Shown here piece after piece: positions 49,851 through 62,100 of a DNA stretch of 64,000 bases. The translations under genes and the position numbers were made by a program. The notes beneath the pieces are model-generated. The model was not told where the DNA came from, made no database searches, and saw only the letters and a list, made by a program, of their open reading frames with translations. The DNA comes from Spirodela intermedia (lineage: Eukaryota > Streptophyta > Magnoliopsida > Alismatales > Araceae): assembly GCA_902729315.2 (NCBI GenBank), contig LR746272.1, forward strand, positions 2,762,035 to 2,826,034, given 5' to 3'. Positions within the stretch are counted from its first letter, which is position 1; every line of letters begins with the position of its first letter.

Positions 49851-50830
49851 ATGGCTACCTTGATGTCTTTTTTCACTCACTTAAATACCTTTGTGGCACA
49901 ACTCAATAGTCCCGCATAAGTATTTGATGGAACAAACTACAAATCATGGGCAACAAATTTCGAACACTTCTTCTAGTTGCATGGGAAGTAGTTGCCTCTC
50001 ACTAAGATACTCTCGAGGAAACAAGCAACAAATATAATAAATGGTGTGTGACAAACTTGGTCGTCATTTCTTGGATGCTCAAGAACATCATTTCTTTTAT
50101 TGTCCACTTGCTCACTCTAATTATCCTAACCAAACAAGTTTAAAAAACTCTGGAATATCTATATGGGAATCAAAAGAATATTTCTCATATGATAAACGTT
50201 TACAAAAAACTCTTTAAACTTAAACAAGATGAGATGATGACTCAAGATTATTATGCAAAGCTCAATTCTTTCGTAGATGAGCTCAAGATTTATAAACCTT
50301 TCATCATTATTCTGGCACACATACTAGATATCGTGAAGAGTTTGTAACGACTATTTACCTCTTCAGCCATCATTCCTCCACCACTTCTCAAATCTTGGGT
50401 CAGATCCTCACCGTTGACATCTTTCTATTCCTTGAAGAGACTTTTCGAAGTCTATTTGTATGTCTACTGACCAAATTTCCCCTACTTCCACTTTAGTCAT
50501 CTTAAACTACTCCACCATGGTCACTACGAGTGGAAGGGGGAAGGGACATGGTCAAGATAGTGGGTGTGGCCATAGCCACAATGGAGTATGTTGCTCGAGT
50601 GGTTGGGGCCATCTTTCTTCATGCAAATATGGTGGACAAATTAATCACAAATCAAACAAGTGCTAGGACAAGTTTGACAAGTCGAATGATTGGGCTTAGA
50701 TCTTATTTGACTCGATGTTATCTAAGAATTTTAACATCTCTATTTCAAGTAGAATATGATGCTTGGATGAAGTAGGAGGTTACATCGATGAGTTATGCCC
50801 CCACCCATGCTATGACTTTGACTTTAGGTA
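49851..50830 (+). pseudogene. Copia gag remnant with degenerate zinc knuckle
   Basis: Frames read MATLMSFFTHLNTF, VFDGTNYKSWATNFEHF, LEYLYGNQKNISHMINVYKK, DEMMTQDYYAKLNSFVDEL and, near 50,620-50,690, CKYGGQINHKSNKC followed by DKFDKSN. This is the UBN2-type gag and a CCHC knuckle in which the second Cys is Gly. Several stops occur. Weak protease-region similarity continues to about 51,050. Confidence 0.75.
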
Positions 50831-51067
50831 CCACAACTCTATTCAACTCAAATCTAACCTTTCAAACTATTAACTTAAGGATGTTGGCCCATATGTCAAG
50901 TACATCCACCATTTTCTCTTGCTTATTTACACTTTCTAACCCTCACTCTATTGCCATGGTGGATTGACGTAGTTGCCCTATCAAGAGGCAAAGCACAACT
51001 CATCCCACCTCTCACCTTCCTTCAATTGATGTTTTATACATTATCAATTTTCTTGTGACTCTCTTAT

Positions 51068-54000
51068 ATGTTAATGTGTTCACCTACTTACAACCAGATC
51101 TTTATTGCATTAGAGGATCAAGAAAAAACCACATTTACTTATCTATTTGGGACTTTTGTATTTAGGAGGATGTCATTTAACTTATGTAATGCACCAGTCA
51201 CATTTGGGAGGTGTATACTACCTATATTTTATGATATGATTGGACATAGTATGGAAGTATTTATAGATGATTTTTAAGTTTTTGGTAGATCTTTTACTAA
51301 ATATTTAAGAAATCTAGAAAAGGCTCTTCAAAAGTGTATTTAAAATAACTTTGTGCTTAGTTAGGAAAAGAGCCGCTTCATAGTCCAAGAAAAAGTAGTC
51401 CTAACACATATGGTTAGTGAATGCAGATTGGAAGTAAACAAAACCAAAGTTGACATGATCTCAAATCTAGTATCTCCTACAAATGTAAAACAGATCGTCT
51501 TTGGACATGCTATTATAGAAGGTTCATCAAAGATTTTTTTAAATATTTATAGACCTCTGACTAGCTTGTTAGGTAAAGATGATCCCTTTTGATTTTGATA
51601 GTTCTTGTTTAGCTTCTTTTGTAGAAATAAAGAAATGTATTATTGAAGCACTCATATTGTAAAATCTGGATTGGAATAAAAGCATTTGAAATAATGTGCG
51701 ATGTATCAAATCATACAATAGGTGATGTTTTAGGGCAACAAATAGATAATAAACTAGTTGGTATTTGATATGTGATGGGTTAGATTTTCTACAAGTGTCA
51801 TTAGTCTTTGATCACCTCAATCAAAACTATTACGAGTTATGTTTTACTTTGATTTAAAAAATACATGTAGATAGCAGCTAGTCTCCTTAGAAAAAATTGA
51901 TCTTAATGATTAGTACTTGTTTTAATGAAGGCTAGAGTAGAAAAGAAAATGAAGTACCATAGACTGGAAAGAGAAAAAGGAGAGCAGTGAATCCAAATAT
52001 GATTTCTTAGATATAATAGGCATAAAAAATGGGAATCAAGCACTCGTGACTTCTACTCCTAAAGTCCTAAATGAAATCTATCTTAAAATTAAATAGAACC
52101 TCACTCATCTCAAAACTAACTCTGTGTCACCACTCCTTCCTTACTTCCCCCAAGAAAAGGTGTTCACTTGCAGCAATATGAGACCTTGTTTAGACAAGAC
52201 GAGAGGTGCTTTGGATTAACACACCTACATTCACATGATGTGGAGCTCAAGAAACCCTAAACCCTTTGGGCTGGCTCAATCATCAAGTGTTTACTCATCC
52301 AAAGTTGTTTGTAACATTAGTTTTTTCAAAATATATAGTATTGTGTGCCCCTATTTCCCCCCTCTCATCTGCACAAGAGAAACAACCAAAAGGTTATGGT
52401 GGCTTTGCATCTATGGTAGGGCTACACTTTAGTAGATTGGACTCTTTCTATCGTGCTCTCTTCCTTGGCTGTTGGATCCATCTCTTACCAAAAGGATGCC
52501 TCCTCACTCCCACAAACAATGATTCGACAACTTGGTTGTTGCCATTGATGAAATGCTCACAACCTAAGTCATAAATCACTCAAATCACTAGAAAGTGATT
52601 AGTGAAATCATGAAAGCATACTCAAAATGTCCATAATAATCTTGGTTAATGAGCCACTCAAATGTGTATGAGGAGATTAATCTCATAAAATTTTAAAAAA
52701 TATTTAAAACATTAAGAAACCTACAGAAATGTTAAAAATAATAAAAATCAAGGTGAACAGCACATTAGTAATGTCATAGAAATGTAAAATTAAGTAAGTT
52801 AAGGTGTATTCTTACATGTTATTCATGTGTTATCACTATGCCAAGAAAATCATTTCAGATGCTCAATAGAATTATACCACTATTGAGAAAGAATTACTAG
52901 TTATTGTATTTACATTAGAGAAATTCAGATCTTATAGTATAGGATCTAAGATCATAGTATATATTGGCCATGCAGCTTTAAATATTTATGGACCAAAAAA
53001 GAAATCAAGTCCAGACTACTTAGGTGGATCCTGCTCCAAGAATTTGATTTAGAAATCAAGGATAAGAAAAAATTTAAAAATGTTGTGACTAATAATCTTT
53101 CTAGGAAAAGTGATGTAGGGATTGTACGTGTAGCAACTCTAAGATACCTTTACATATGAAAAGTTGATGGCAATCCACCACATGAAGAAACCATGGTATA
53201 CACTGTGAATTTTCTTGCTTTAGGAAAGATATTAGAGCACTAGAGCAAAAATGAGAAAAATCAGTTTTATGCTCAAGTAAGACATTATTTTTGGCAAGAT
53301 CCTAATTTATTTTACTTAGGTCATAGATCAAATTTTGAGAATATGTGTGCATGAGGAAGAAATGAATAGTATATTGCATGTGTCATGGGATGAATTGTGG
53401 ATGTCATTTTTCAGGAAAGAAATAATAACTAAAATATTACAATGTGGATTTTATTAGCCTACCTTATTTAGGGATGCTATTGATTTTAGTAGAAAATAGT
53501 CAAGTTGTCAAGGAGTAAGGAATATGGGGAGAAAAGACAAGATGCCATTGTTATAGTATGGTCATGGTGGAGGGTTTGATATATGGGGCATAGACTTTAT
53601 GAGATCATTCCCTCTAGCCTAAGAATAAAACCATATTATGTTGGCAGTAGATTATGTGTCTAAATGGGTAGAGACAATTCTAACTAGGACCAATGATCAT
53701 AAGGTTGTGATGAAATTTATTCAAGAGAATATTTTTGCAAGATTTAGATGTCTTGAGATTATTATGAGTGATGAGGAGACTCACTTCACACAAGCATTTT
53801 AAACTTATTGAAGAAGAATGAAGTGCATCATAAGATTGCTACACTATATCATCTCCAAACTAATGACCAAACTGAGGTGGCTAATAGAGAAATCCAAAAA
53901 AATTTGAAACTCCCATTGGAATGTCACCTTTTAGGTTAATTTATGAGAATCATTGTCACTTGCTAGAAAAAATGGAACATAGAGTATTATGGGAAATAAA

Positions 54001-56670
54001 ATCGCTAAACATGGATGAGAAAAAGGTAGGAGAGCATTGAATACTTCAATTGCATGAGTTGGAGGAGATTAGAAATGAGTCATATGAGAACCATAGAATT
54101 TTCAAGGAGAAGACTAAGGCTTTTCATGATCAATTCATAAATAGAAATGTTTTTTCTATTAGACAAAAAGTGATTATATGATTCCCATTTGAGACTATCT
54201 CTAGAAAAATTAAAGTTGAGGTAGATGGGGGCATTCATAGTAGAGGAGATATATGATCATGGAGCTATGTTAATTAAGGATCCCAAGAATGATTATAAAT
54301 TCAAAGTGAATGGTCAAAGACTAAAATCTTACATTGAAAATGAACAACTGAAGGAAATTGAAGTGTTGGCATTGGAAGAAATTGATGATTAGGGTTGCTA
54401 AGTTTAGTACTTATGGGAGGCAATCCATTAAAATTTCTTGTTTTAGTTTTAGTGCTTTTGCTTTTGATTGGCATCAAATAAATGCAAGGGAAGATGCAGA
54501 TGCAGTGGGGTGCCAGCAGGTACCTCCCCTATTTATTAATTATTTTTGTCCTTCTTTCTTCATGTTTATCTTTTATTTAGGACAATGAAGAGATTAAGTT
54601 GGGGGAGTGAGTGAGAGAACTCAAAAATGAATATAACACTAATTGTATATCCTTATCTCACTCAATAATTTATGACATGCATATCATTCTGTTGAATTTT
54701 TTTTGTATCATGTCATCTTATGTGTATGCATGTAAAAAATTTACCCCTACTTAGATAGGACATCATCTCACACTTGAATCACATATAGTAGGAGTGAGCT
54801 TCAATAACGTCCATTACATCTTTTAATGATATGAGCCATCATTCTAGAAAGATCAAACAGAATTTTAAGGTTTTAATTATCCACAAAAGTGGCAAGGCAA
54901 TCTCTTAGAGTAAGGAAGAGTAGAAAATCATGGGCTGAACAGAATTTTTGGGTGAGTAGGACTTATCATGAAGCCAAGACTTAGAAGAAGATCACCATTC
55001 CACTCTTATGCCACCTAACTCTTCATATGCTACATGCCTATGAAAGTGTATAGTGCTTCTAAGTAGTGAGAATCCTATTTGGATGAGTAAATGAGAAAAT
55101 CACCAAAGTCCTTGGCATGGGATCTAATGCATCTCACCCCCTTCTCCATTCTTTCTCTCTTCCTTCTTATCTTCTACTATACTATTGTAAAAATACCCAC
55201 ATATGCCTGAAAAAGAAGAGTCCTCAATTGTCATTCAAAAAAAGGACAAAAATTTAGGAAAAAGGGAAAAAGGAAAGTTATTATGTCTTCTTAGTCACTC
55301 CTTTATGTTTGCTTCTATCTTTTCCTTATTTTTGCTATACCAATTAGGAGGAGGTGCCACTTTCCACTTATGACCTAAGAATAAGAAGAAAGCTGCTTTG
55401 AAGTCCTAAACACTAGGTAGGTATTAGAAATGAAGTTGAGAAAGGTGTTCTTAGGTATGGTAACATGATAAGTAAACGCTTCATTCTGGAGATATCACTT
55501 AGAAGAGAAGTATACTCCGGCCCTACTCTAGATCATGCCCAAACCATGAGGAAGTTAACTAATTTCAAAGCTTGCTTTTCAAAGCATTGATGGATCTAGC
55601 CTAGATTTCATGGGGGTATTCATACTTAGGTGCAATGGAGTCTTCTTTATTTTCCATGTATGTGATTCAAGTAAAGAGGATGACTAAATCATCTAAGGAG
55701 AGCTTGAATGTAATGGGAAGGGACTAGTAATAATCCAAGTTCAGCGGTGTGATAACATGTGATTCATAAATACTAATAAATATATTTTAGATATTAAATG
55801 ATGATAAGCTCATATTAAAGCACATGTTATCAGCATTAATTCAGGAAATATGAATTTTACTTTGAATGCATGAAAACATTAGGAATTAGTCATTTTGTAC
55901 TTAATTATTTATGTATTTATTTAACTATTATTTAGTTTGAATTTTGGAGTAAAATTTATACAGTATGTTTAGATGAAAATTTCTGAATTTTTTGGAATTT
56001 TTGGAGCACACTTGATGAGATTTTTGCAGGGTCAAACTTTGGAGTTTACCCATGGATAAAACTACCAAAAAGGCAAATATAAAGAGTAAAACCACCAATC
56101 CACAAGGGCAGCGGCCAGCAGGGGCCAGCCTAGGTGGCAAACACATGCTAAGTGGCGTTTAGTGGCAATCACAAGTAGGCAGCACAATGATTGTGGGCTA
56201 ATTGGATGATGAATCGTGGATTATTGGCCGACAAAATGGGGGCGAGTAGACATAAAAATGGGGATTAGGAATTGGAAATGGCATCTTCAGTTTTGTCTTC
56301 AAATCTTTCATTGGAGGGTACTGGAGTGCCACCAGTTGAGGCCACCGCCATCCTTGGTTCATCCCACAGTGACGTATCTTCAATCCAGGGAGCGCAACCG
56401 CAGAAATGAGGCCTGTATTACGCACATTCATTTGTTTTTACCCCCTTGTATGACAGGGGGCGTCTTTTGATTTTTCGTGAAATCTATTGTGCAAAACTTT
56501 TGGGCATATTTAGATTAATTGAATCTTCTTTTATCTACGACGCATTTAATTTTTATTTTTTTAAAAAAAGTTCCGAATCATTCACAACAGATCCTGCAAG
56601 AACCATCAGCAGAACTTGATTCCGTCAATTGTTCTTCATGAGCTGACGTCATTCGATGTAAGCCGATTTC
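51068..56670 (+). mobile_element. Plus-strand Ty3/gypsy fragment: RT, RNase H, integrase and 3' LTR; 5' part missing
   Basis: RT begins mid-domain at 51,090 (YNQIFIALEDQEKTTFTYLF, later MEVFIDDF with the catalytic D-D). RNase H lies at about 51,640-51,775 and, after an insertion, 52,835-53,150 (EKELLVIVFTLEKFRSY). Integrase pieces run from about 53,570 to 54,150 (GGFDIWGIDFMRSFPLA, AVDYVSKWVETILTRTNDHK, IIMSDEETHFTQAF). Then come LHELEEIRNESYENHRI and KTKAFHDQFI. A purine tract at 55,735-55,749 precedes a likely 3' LTR start TGATAACATG at 55,750. The right end is uncertain. The element is fused at its left to copia sequence. Confidence 0.78.
51776..52832. other. About 1.05-kb insertion inside the gypsy RNase H region
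   Basis: RNase H reads GDVLGQQIDNKLVG up to about 51,770 and resumes at 52,832 with YAKKIISDAQ, which is adjacent in intact elements. The DNA between has no signature I recognise. Exact ends and a target duplication could not be fixed. Confidence 0.55.
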
Positions 56671-56938
56671 AAAGAAAAAGAATTTAGAATTATTTGTTTC
56701 AAATAAAAAAGTATAGAAATTATTATAGTTATCAAGATAATCTGATATGTTTCCAGAAAATCAAGATTATTATGTGTTCAACCTGGAGAAATCCCACTAA
56801 TTTTAGAGCTAAGTTAGATTATATATTAAATCATATTTCAGTAAATGAATTGTTAAAATTTCAAAAAGAGTATTTTACTGTTTAAAAATGTAAACTTACT
56901 AAGATTACTTAACAACGAGTGATCTACAGTAGATACCA

Positions 56939-57184
56939 TGTGAGAAAACAAAACGAGGAAGAAGAAGAAGAAGAAGAAAAGAAGAATAAAGGAGAACAAG
57001 AGTAAAAGATATGATTCTATTATTGATGTCGAAAACTTAATTTTACAGTGATGTAAGGTGAATATTTATATAGAGTTCTTTCAGGGTTGTTATTTAGTTT
57101 TGTTATGTCGCAACAGCCATATGCTCAATTGCTTTCTTGGAAATCTGATGCGCGGCTTTCTTGCGAGGGGTGTTGTCCTTTACA
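56939..57184 (-). repeat. 5' LTR of the minus-strand copia element
   Basis: 246 bp, bounded TG...CA, with a GAA-triplet expansion near its left end (about 56,957-56,980) compared with the partner. Confidence 0.88.
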
Positions 57185-57508
57185 GAGATCTGCCAATGAA
57201 AGTGGTGGGGAAAGAGACTTGTTAGAGGAAGCCCAGGGGCTGCGGAGAGCAGCCATGACCTGGCCTAGATGGAGCGAGAACAGCACCCTGCGGCAGTAAG
57301 AAGTTCAGCTTTGCAGGAACAATTCCTCTTCGTCTTCCTCCGGTGGGTACCGCCCGTCTCCCAACCTTCGATGCTGGCCGAGGAGTCTCCCAATCCACGA
57401 TGGCAGCCTCCATCGGGATCTCGACCCCCATCCCCATATCTGCTGTTGGCAAATGGGAAATCCTCAAGGAATGAAGCTATTAAAAGCTTTCTAAATCTGC
57501 AAGATCAC

Positions 57509-57813
57509 CTGTCTTCTCCAATTTCCCGTTCCCTAGGATGTCGATCTTGTTCTCCGTTCTTCTTCCTCAGTTGCCGAGAGTAAACGAGGAGCGCCGCTCT
57601 CCAGTCGGCGCCGCAAGGCGAGGAAGGCTTTGGGACCCGGGTGCGGCTGTAGCTCCACTCTGGTGGATGTCGCTGGCTCGGCAGGAGTGCTGCCGGCCTG
57701 GCCGGCGGCAGCCCCTCATACACGGTGACGACGACGTCACCTCTCGTGCGGAGGCCCGGTGGCTCCCTCTTCGCCTTCATCTCCATCCCCACGTCCTCTA
57801 CTGCAGCATGCAT
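57509..57813 (-). pseudogene. Second copy of the unassigned small ORF
   Basis: Starts MHAAVEDVGMEMKAKREPPG and keeps the frame of the 23,804-24,085 copy through RAALLVYSRQLRK, with an in-frame insertion after VYEGLPP. It then loses one base before the shared donor site, so the last codons differ. Its downstream counterpart region was separated from it by the 16.8-kb retrotransposon cluster at 40,423-57,184. If this was ever a gene, this copy is probably dead. Confidence 0.4.
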
Positions 57814-57907
57814 GCAAGACCGACATCATTCGCCCCCTGCCGCGTCCTCAAGAATGCGCCAGGGGAAAGTGAGTACCACGTAAGACATATCTTTGTTTAA
57901 ACAGTTG

Positions 57908-59084
57908 ACGTCTTAATGAGCTAGTTCCTATAATTTATTGAGTAATCTCTCAACATGGAACTAAATACTCACAATTAATTATAATTTGGCAATGAACAAG
58001 GCTTGTTAAGGTGTCTTACATTTGGTAATTACCAAGGTTGGGGGAGTTTGAGGGTACTATCTTACACCCATCTTTGTTCAAATAGTTGACCAATCATTAA
58101 AATACAAAAAAATATATGTCATGGACAACTGTTTCCCAGAATAGTAGTTTCACGTGACGTATGGGCCATTTATTGAAGAACATTGAAAATAATGTCAACT
58201 TATTCTTAAATATTCGAAGATAAGAAAGGTTGCCCTGTGATCTTTCTGAAGTAATGTATACTTCAATGAATGGGCCCAACTCAACACTCATTTCAATCAC
58301 ATGCCTAAATTCTATCTTCAAAGAGCTTTTGTCCACGTATGATCCCATAATTCCAGGAATACATTATGTCTTATAAACAATGATTTTTTGTGCCAAAAGA
58401 AAAATCAGATGAAATACCAAAAATAATTTAGTTCGTTCTGTGGATTATGATTTTTCCTACTCTAGATATGTCCCATATTGCCATATCGCCATCCACGTTC
58501 ATTAGACATGTAATGAGCTAGTCCCTAGAATTTATCAAGTAATCTCTCAATATGGAATTAGTTAATGGTGAATCAATTGGGGAAAGTGAGTGCCACGAGA
58601 CACATCTTTTTTCAAACAGTCGACCAATCACCACTCTTATTCTGAAGACGTCTTAATGAGCTAGTTCCTAGAATTTATTGAGTAATCTCTCAACACGGAA
58701 TTAAATACTCACAATTAGTTAGAAATTGGCAATGAACAAGGCTTGTTAAGGTGTCTTACATTTGGTAATTACCAAGGTTGGGGGAGTTTGAGGGTACTAT
58801 CTTACACCCATCTTTGTTCAAATAGTTGACCAATCATTAAAATACAAAAAAATATATGTCATGGACAACTGTTTCCCAGAATAGTAGTTTCACGTGACGT
58901 ATAGGCCATTTATTGAAGAACATTGAAAATAATGTCAACTTATTCTTAAATATTCGAAGATAAGAAAGGTTGCCCTGTGATCTTTCTGAAGTACTGTACC
59001 TTTAACGCATTCGTCCAAGTCAACGCTCATTTCGATCACATGCCTAAATTGTAGCTTCGCGAAGGTTCAGTCCACTTATGGCCA
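57908..59084 (+). promoter_or_regulatory. Upstream block of nitrate reductase 2, tandemly duplicated (period 740 bp)
   Basis: 57,908-58,253 and 58,648-58,993 are nearly identical; both belong to the conserved upstream block seen at 24,903-25,640. Each copy carries CACGTGACGT (58,151-58,160 and 58,891-58,900), so this gene has two where gene 1 has one. A regulatory function is inferred. Confidence 0.6.
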
Positions 59085-59192
59085 GGAGGTTCGTCCATAA
59101 ATTCCAGGAGGTTCGTCCCCTCTCCCCATAAATCTGCAACTTTCCTCAACACCTCGCCGACGAAGACTCGGTCGAGAGGCGTGTGTGCTTTA

Positions 59193-62100
59193 ATGGTGAC
59201 TTCTGTCGATAATCGGCGGTTCGGCTACCTCGAGAAGGGCGGCGGCAAGCTGCCCTCCCCCTTCGTTTCCGAGCCCGGTGACTCTTTCTCCAACGGCGGC
59301 GCCGCCTCCTTCCGCCGTCACCATCACCACCACCACCACCACGAGGACTCCGACGATGAGGACCCCGAATACGAGGAATACATCGCGGCATTGAAGGCCT
59401 CGTCGGGGGAAGGAGATATTGAGCCGTCGGCGCTGGACGCCAGGGACGAGGCCACTCCCGACGCATGGGTGGAGCGCAATTCCAGCCTGATCCGGCTGAC
59501 GGGGAAGCACCCTTTCAACTCAGAGCCGCATCTGACGCGGCTCATGCATCATGGTTTCATCACTCCCGTCCCCCTCCACTACGTGCGCAACCATGGCGCC
59601 GTCCCAAGGGGGAAATGGGAGGACTGGTCCGTCGAGGTGGGTGGCCTCGTCCGGCGGCCCAGCCGCCTCTCCATGGACGAGATCGCCGGCGAGTTCGCCG
59701 CCAGGGAGCTGCCCGTCACGCTCGCCTGCTGCGGCAACCGGCGCAAGGAGCAGAACATGGTGAAGCAGACCATCGGCTTCAATTGGGGCGCCGCCGTCGT
59801 GTCCACCGGCGTGTGGCGCGGCGCTCGCCTCTGCGACGTCCTTCGCCGCTGCGGAGTCATGCGGCGGCCCCCCACCGGCGGTGCCGCCGCCGCCGGCGCG
59901 CCGCCGAGGATGAACGTCTGCTTCGAAGGCGACGAGGACCTCCCAGGCGGCGGCGGCTCCAAGTACGGCACCAGCCTCCCTCTCGAGGTGGCCCTGGACC
60001 CTGCAAACGACATCCTCCTCGCGTACATGCACAACGGCGAGTTCCTCTCTCCGGACCACGGTTTCCCGGTGAGGCTGATCATTCCTGGGTACACCGGCGG
60101 TCGGATGGTGAAATGGCTGAGGAGGATCCTGATCACCACGGCGGAGTGCGACAACTACTACCATTACCACGACAACAAGGTCCTTCCTTCCTTTGTGGAC
60201 GCCGAACTCGCCGAGGCTGACGGTAAGGCCATCGACGCCGCCCTGTTCTCTCTCTACGCCATGAAATCTACTCTGCTGGACCATAACCTCTCCTGCTCTT
60301 GCCATCGCAACAGGTTGGTGGTACAGACAAGAGTACATGATTAATGAGCTCAACATCAACTCCGTCATCACCACCCCCGCCCACGACGAGATCCTCCCCA
60401 TCAACTCCGTCACCTCCCAGAGGTCTTACACCATGAAGGGATACGCCTACGCCGGTGAGGCTCTCTCTCTCTCTCTCTCTCTCTCGCTCTCTCTCTAGTT
60501 GGTTTCCCTTTTGGAGTCCCTACGGGCGTGCAAGTTGGAGGTTCTTCAGAAGGATGTCCCATTAGCATTATGCCAGCCTTGTCGTGCCTGGGCATTTGCC
60601 AGGGGATCGACCTGTAGTCGTCCTCACCATGTAGAAGGGAGGTCGGCACTGGGATGGGGAAGAAGGAGCGGTCCCTTTCTGTACCAGCAGCCTTTCGCTA
60701 ATTTCCGTCCGTCTTCCTCTTGCCCGTGCAGGAGGGGGCAAGAAGGTGACTCGGGTTGAGGTCACGCTGGACGGCGGTGAGACGTGGTTGCAGTGCGAGC
60801 TCGACCAGCCGGAGCGGCCCAATAAGTACGGCAAGTATTGGTGCTGGTGCTTCTGGTCCGTCGATCTCGAGGTCCTCGACCTCCTCGGCGCGAAGGAGAT
60901 CGCCGTCCGAGCCTGGGACCAGGCCCTCAACACCCAGCCGGAGAAGCTCATCTGGAACGTCCTCGTGAGTGCGCCTTCTCCTCCTCTCCGGCGCGGCTGC
61001 CATGAAACTAACTGGCCGGTTCTCTATCGCTGTGTCCAGGGAATGCTGAATAACTGCTGGTTCCGGGTGAGGATGAGTGTGTGCCGGCCGCACAGGGGAG
61101 AGATAGGGCTTGTGTTCGAGCACCCGACAAAGCCGGGGAACCAGACGGGAGGGTGGATGGCACGGGAGAAGCACCTGGAGGTCACCGAGGGACAGTCCAT
61201 GCAGAAGAGCGTCTCCAGCCCCTTCATGAACACCGCCACCAAACACTACTCCATGTCGGAGGTGCGCCGGCACAGCACGAGGGACTCGGCGTGGATCGTC
61301 GTCCACGGGCGCGTCTACGACTGCACGAGCTTCCTCAAGGACCACCCCGGCGGCGCCGACAGCGTCCTCATCAACGCCGGCACCGACTGCACCGAGGACT
61401 TCGATGCCATCCACTCCGAGAAGGCCAAGTCCATGTTGGAGACCTACCGCGTCGGCGAGCTCATAACCACGGGATACCTCTCCGACACTTCCAACCACGG
61501 CGCCAACAACCTCGCCCTCCTCTCCTCCATCGCGGAGGCGGCGCCGCCGCCGCGTAGGGCCGTCGCTCTTGTCCCCCGGGAGAAGATTCAGTGCAGGCTT
61601 GTCTCCAAGACCTCGCTTTCCCACGACGTCCGCCGCTTCCGCTTCGCCCTGCCGGCGGCGGACCAGGTGCTGGGCCTCCCCGTCGGCAAGCACATCTTCC
61701 TCTCCGCCCTCGTCGACGGCAAGGCCTGCATGCGAGCGTACACCCCTACGAGCACCGACGGTGAGATCGGCCATTTCGAGCTGGTCGTGAAGGTATACTT
61801 CAAGGACGTCCACCCCAAGTTCCCCAGGGGGGGGCTCATGTCGCAGCACCTCGATTCCCTCCCCCTCGGCGGCGCCGTCGACGTGAAGGGCCCCCTCGGC
61901 CACATCGAGTACACCGGCGCGGGCAACTTCTCCGTCAACGGCGAGTGGAAGCGCGCGCGGAAGCTCGCCATGGTCGCCGGCGGCACCGGCATCACGCCCA
62001 TCTACCAGGTGATGCAGGCGGTGCTCAGGGACCCGGAGGACCAGACGGAAATGCATCTGGTGTACGCAAACCGGAGCGAGGACGATATCCTACTGCGAGA

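Larger units (their letters stand above)
41589..51060 (+). mobile_element. Plus-strand copia element (5' part), nested in the copia RT
   Basis: A short LTR-like unit (41,589-41,709, tgtatgagtc...tttaataca, with ctatatagat as TATA-like core) is followed by TGGTATTAGAA (41,712 on), a tRNA-Met-type primer site. A C-rich leader follows to 42,048. After an interrupting gypsy element the leader resumes and leads into a copia-type gag at 49,851. No matching 3' LTR is seen. The LTR limits are approximate. Confidence 0.6.
40423..57184 (-). mobile_element. Minus-strand Ty1/copia element, mostly deleted and stuffed with nested elements
   Basis: LTRs at 40,423-40,664 and 56,939-57,184 start TGTGAGAAAA and end TTT(G/A)CA. 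The flanks are AGGAT (40,418-40,422) and GAGAT (57,185-57,189), a decayed target duplication. On the minus strand TGGTATCTACTG follows the right LTR as primer site and CTTGAAGGGGAA precedes the left LTR as polypurine tract, so transcription would run right to left. Joining the outer flanks restores collinearity with 23,470 in copy 1. Only an RT-region remnant of its own coding sequence is visible. Confidence 0.88.
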
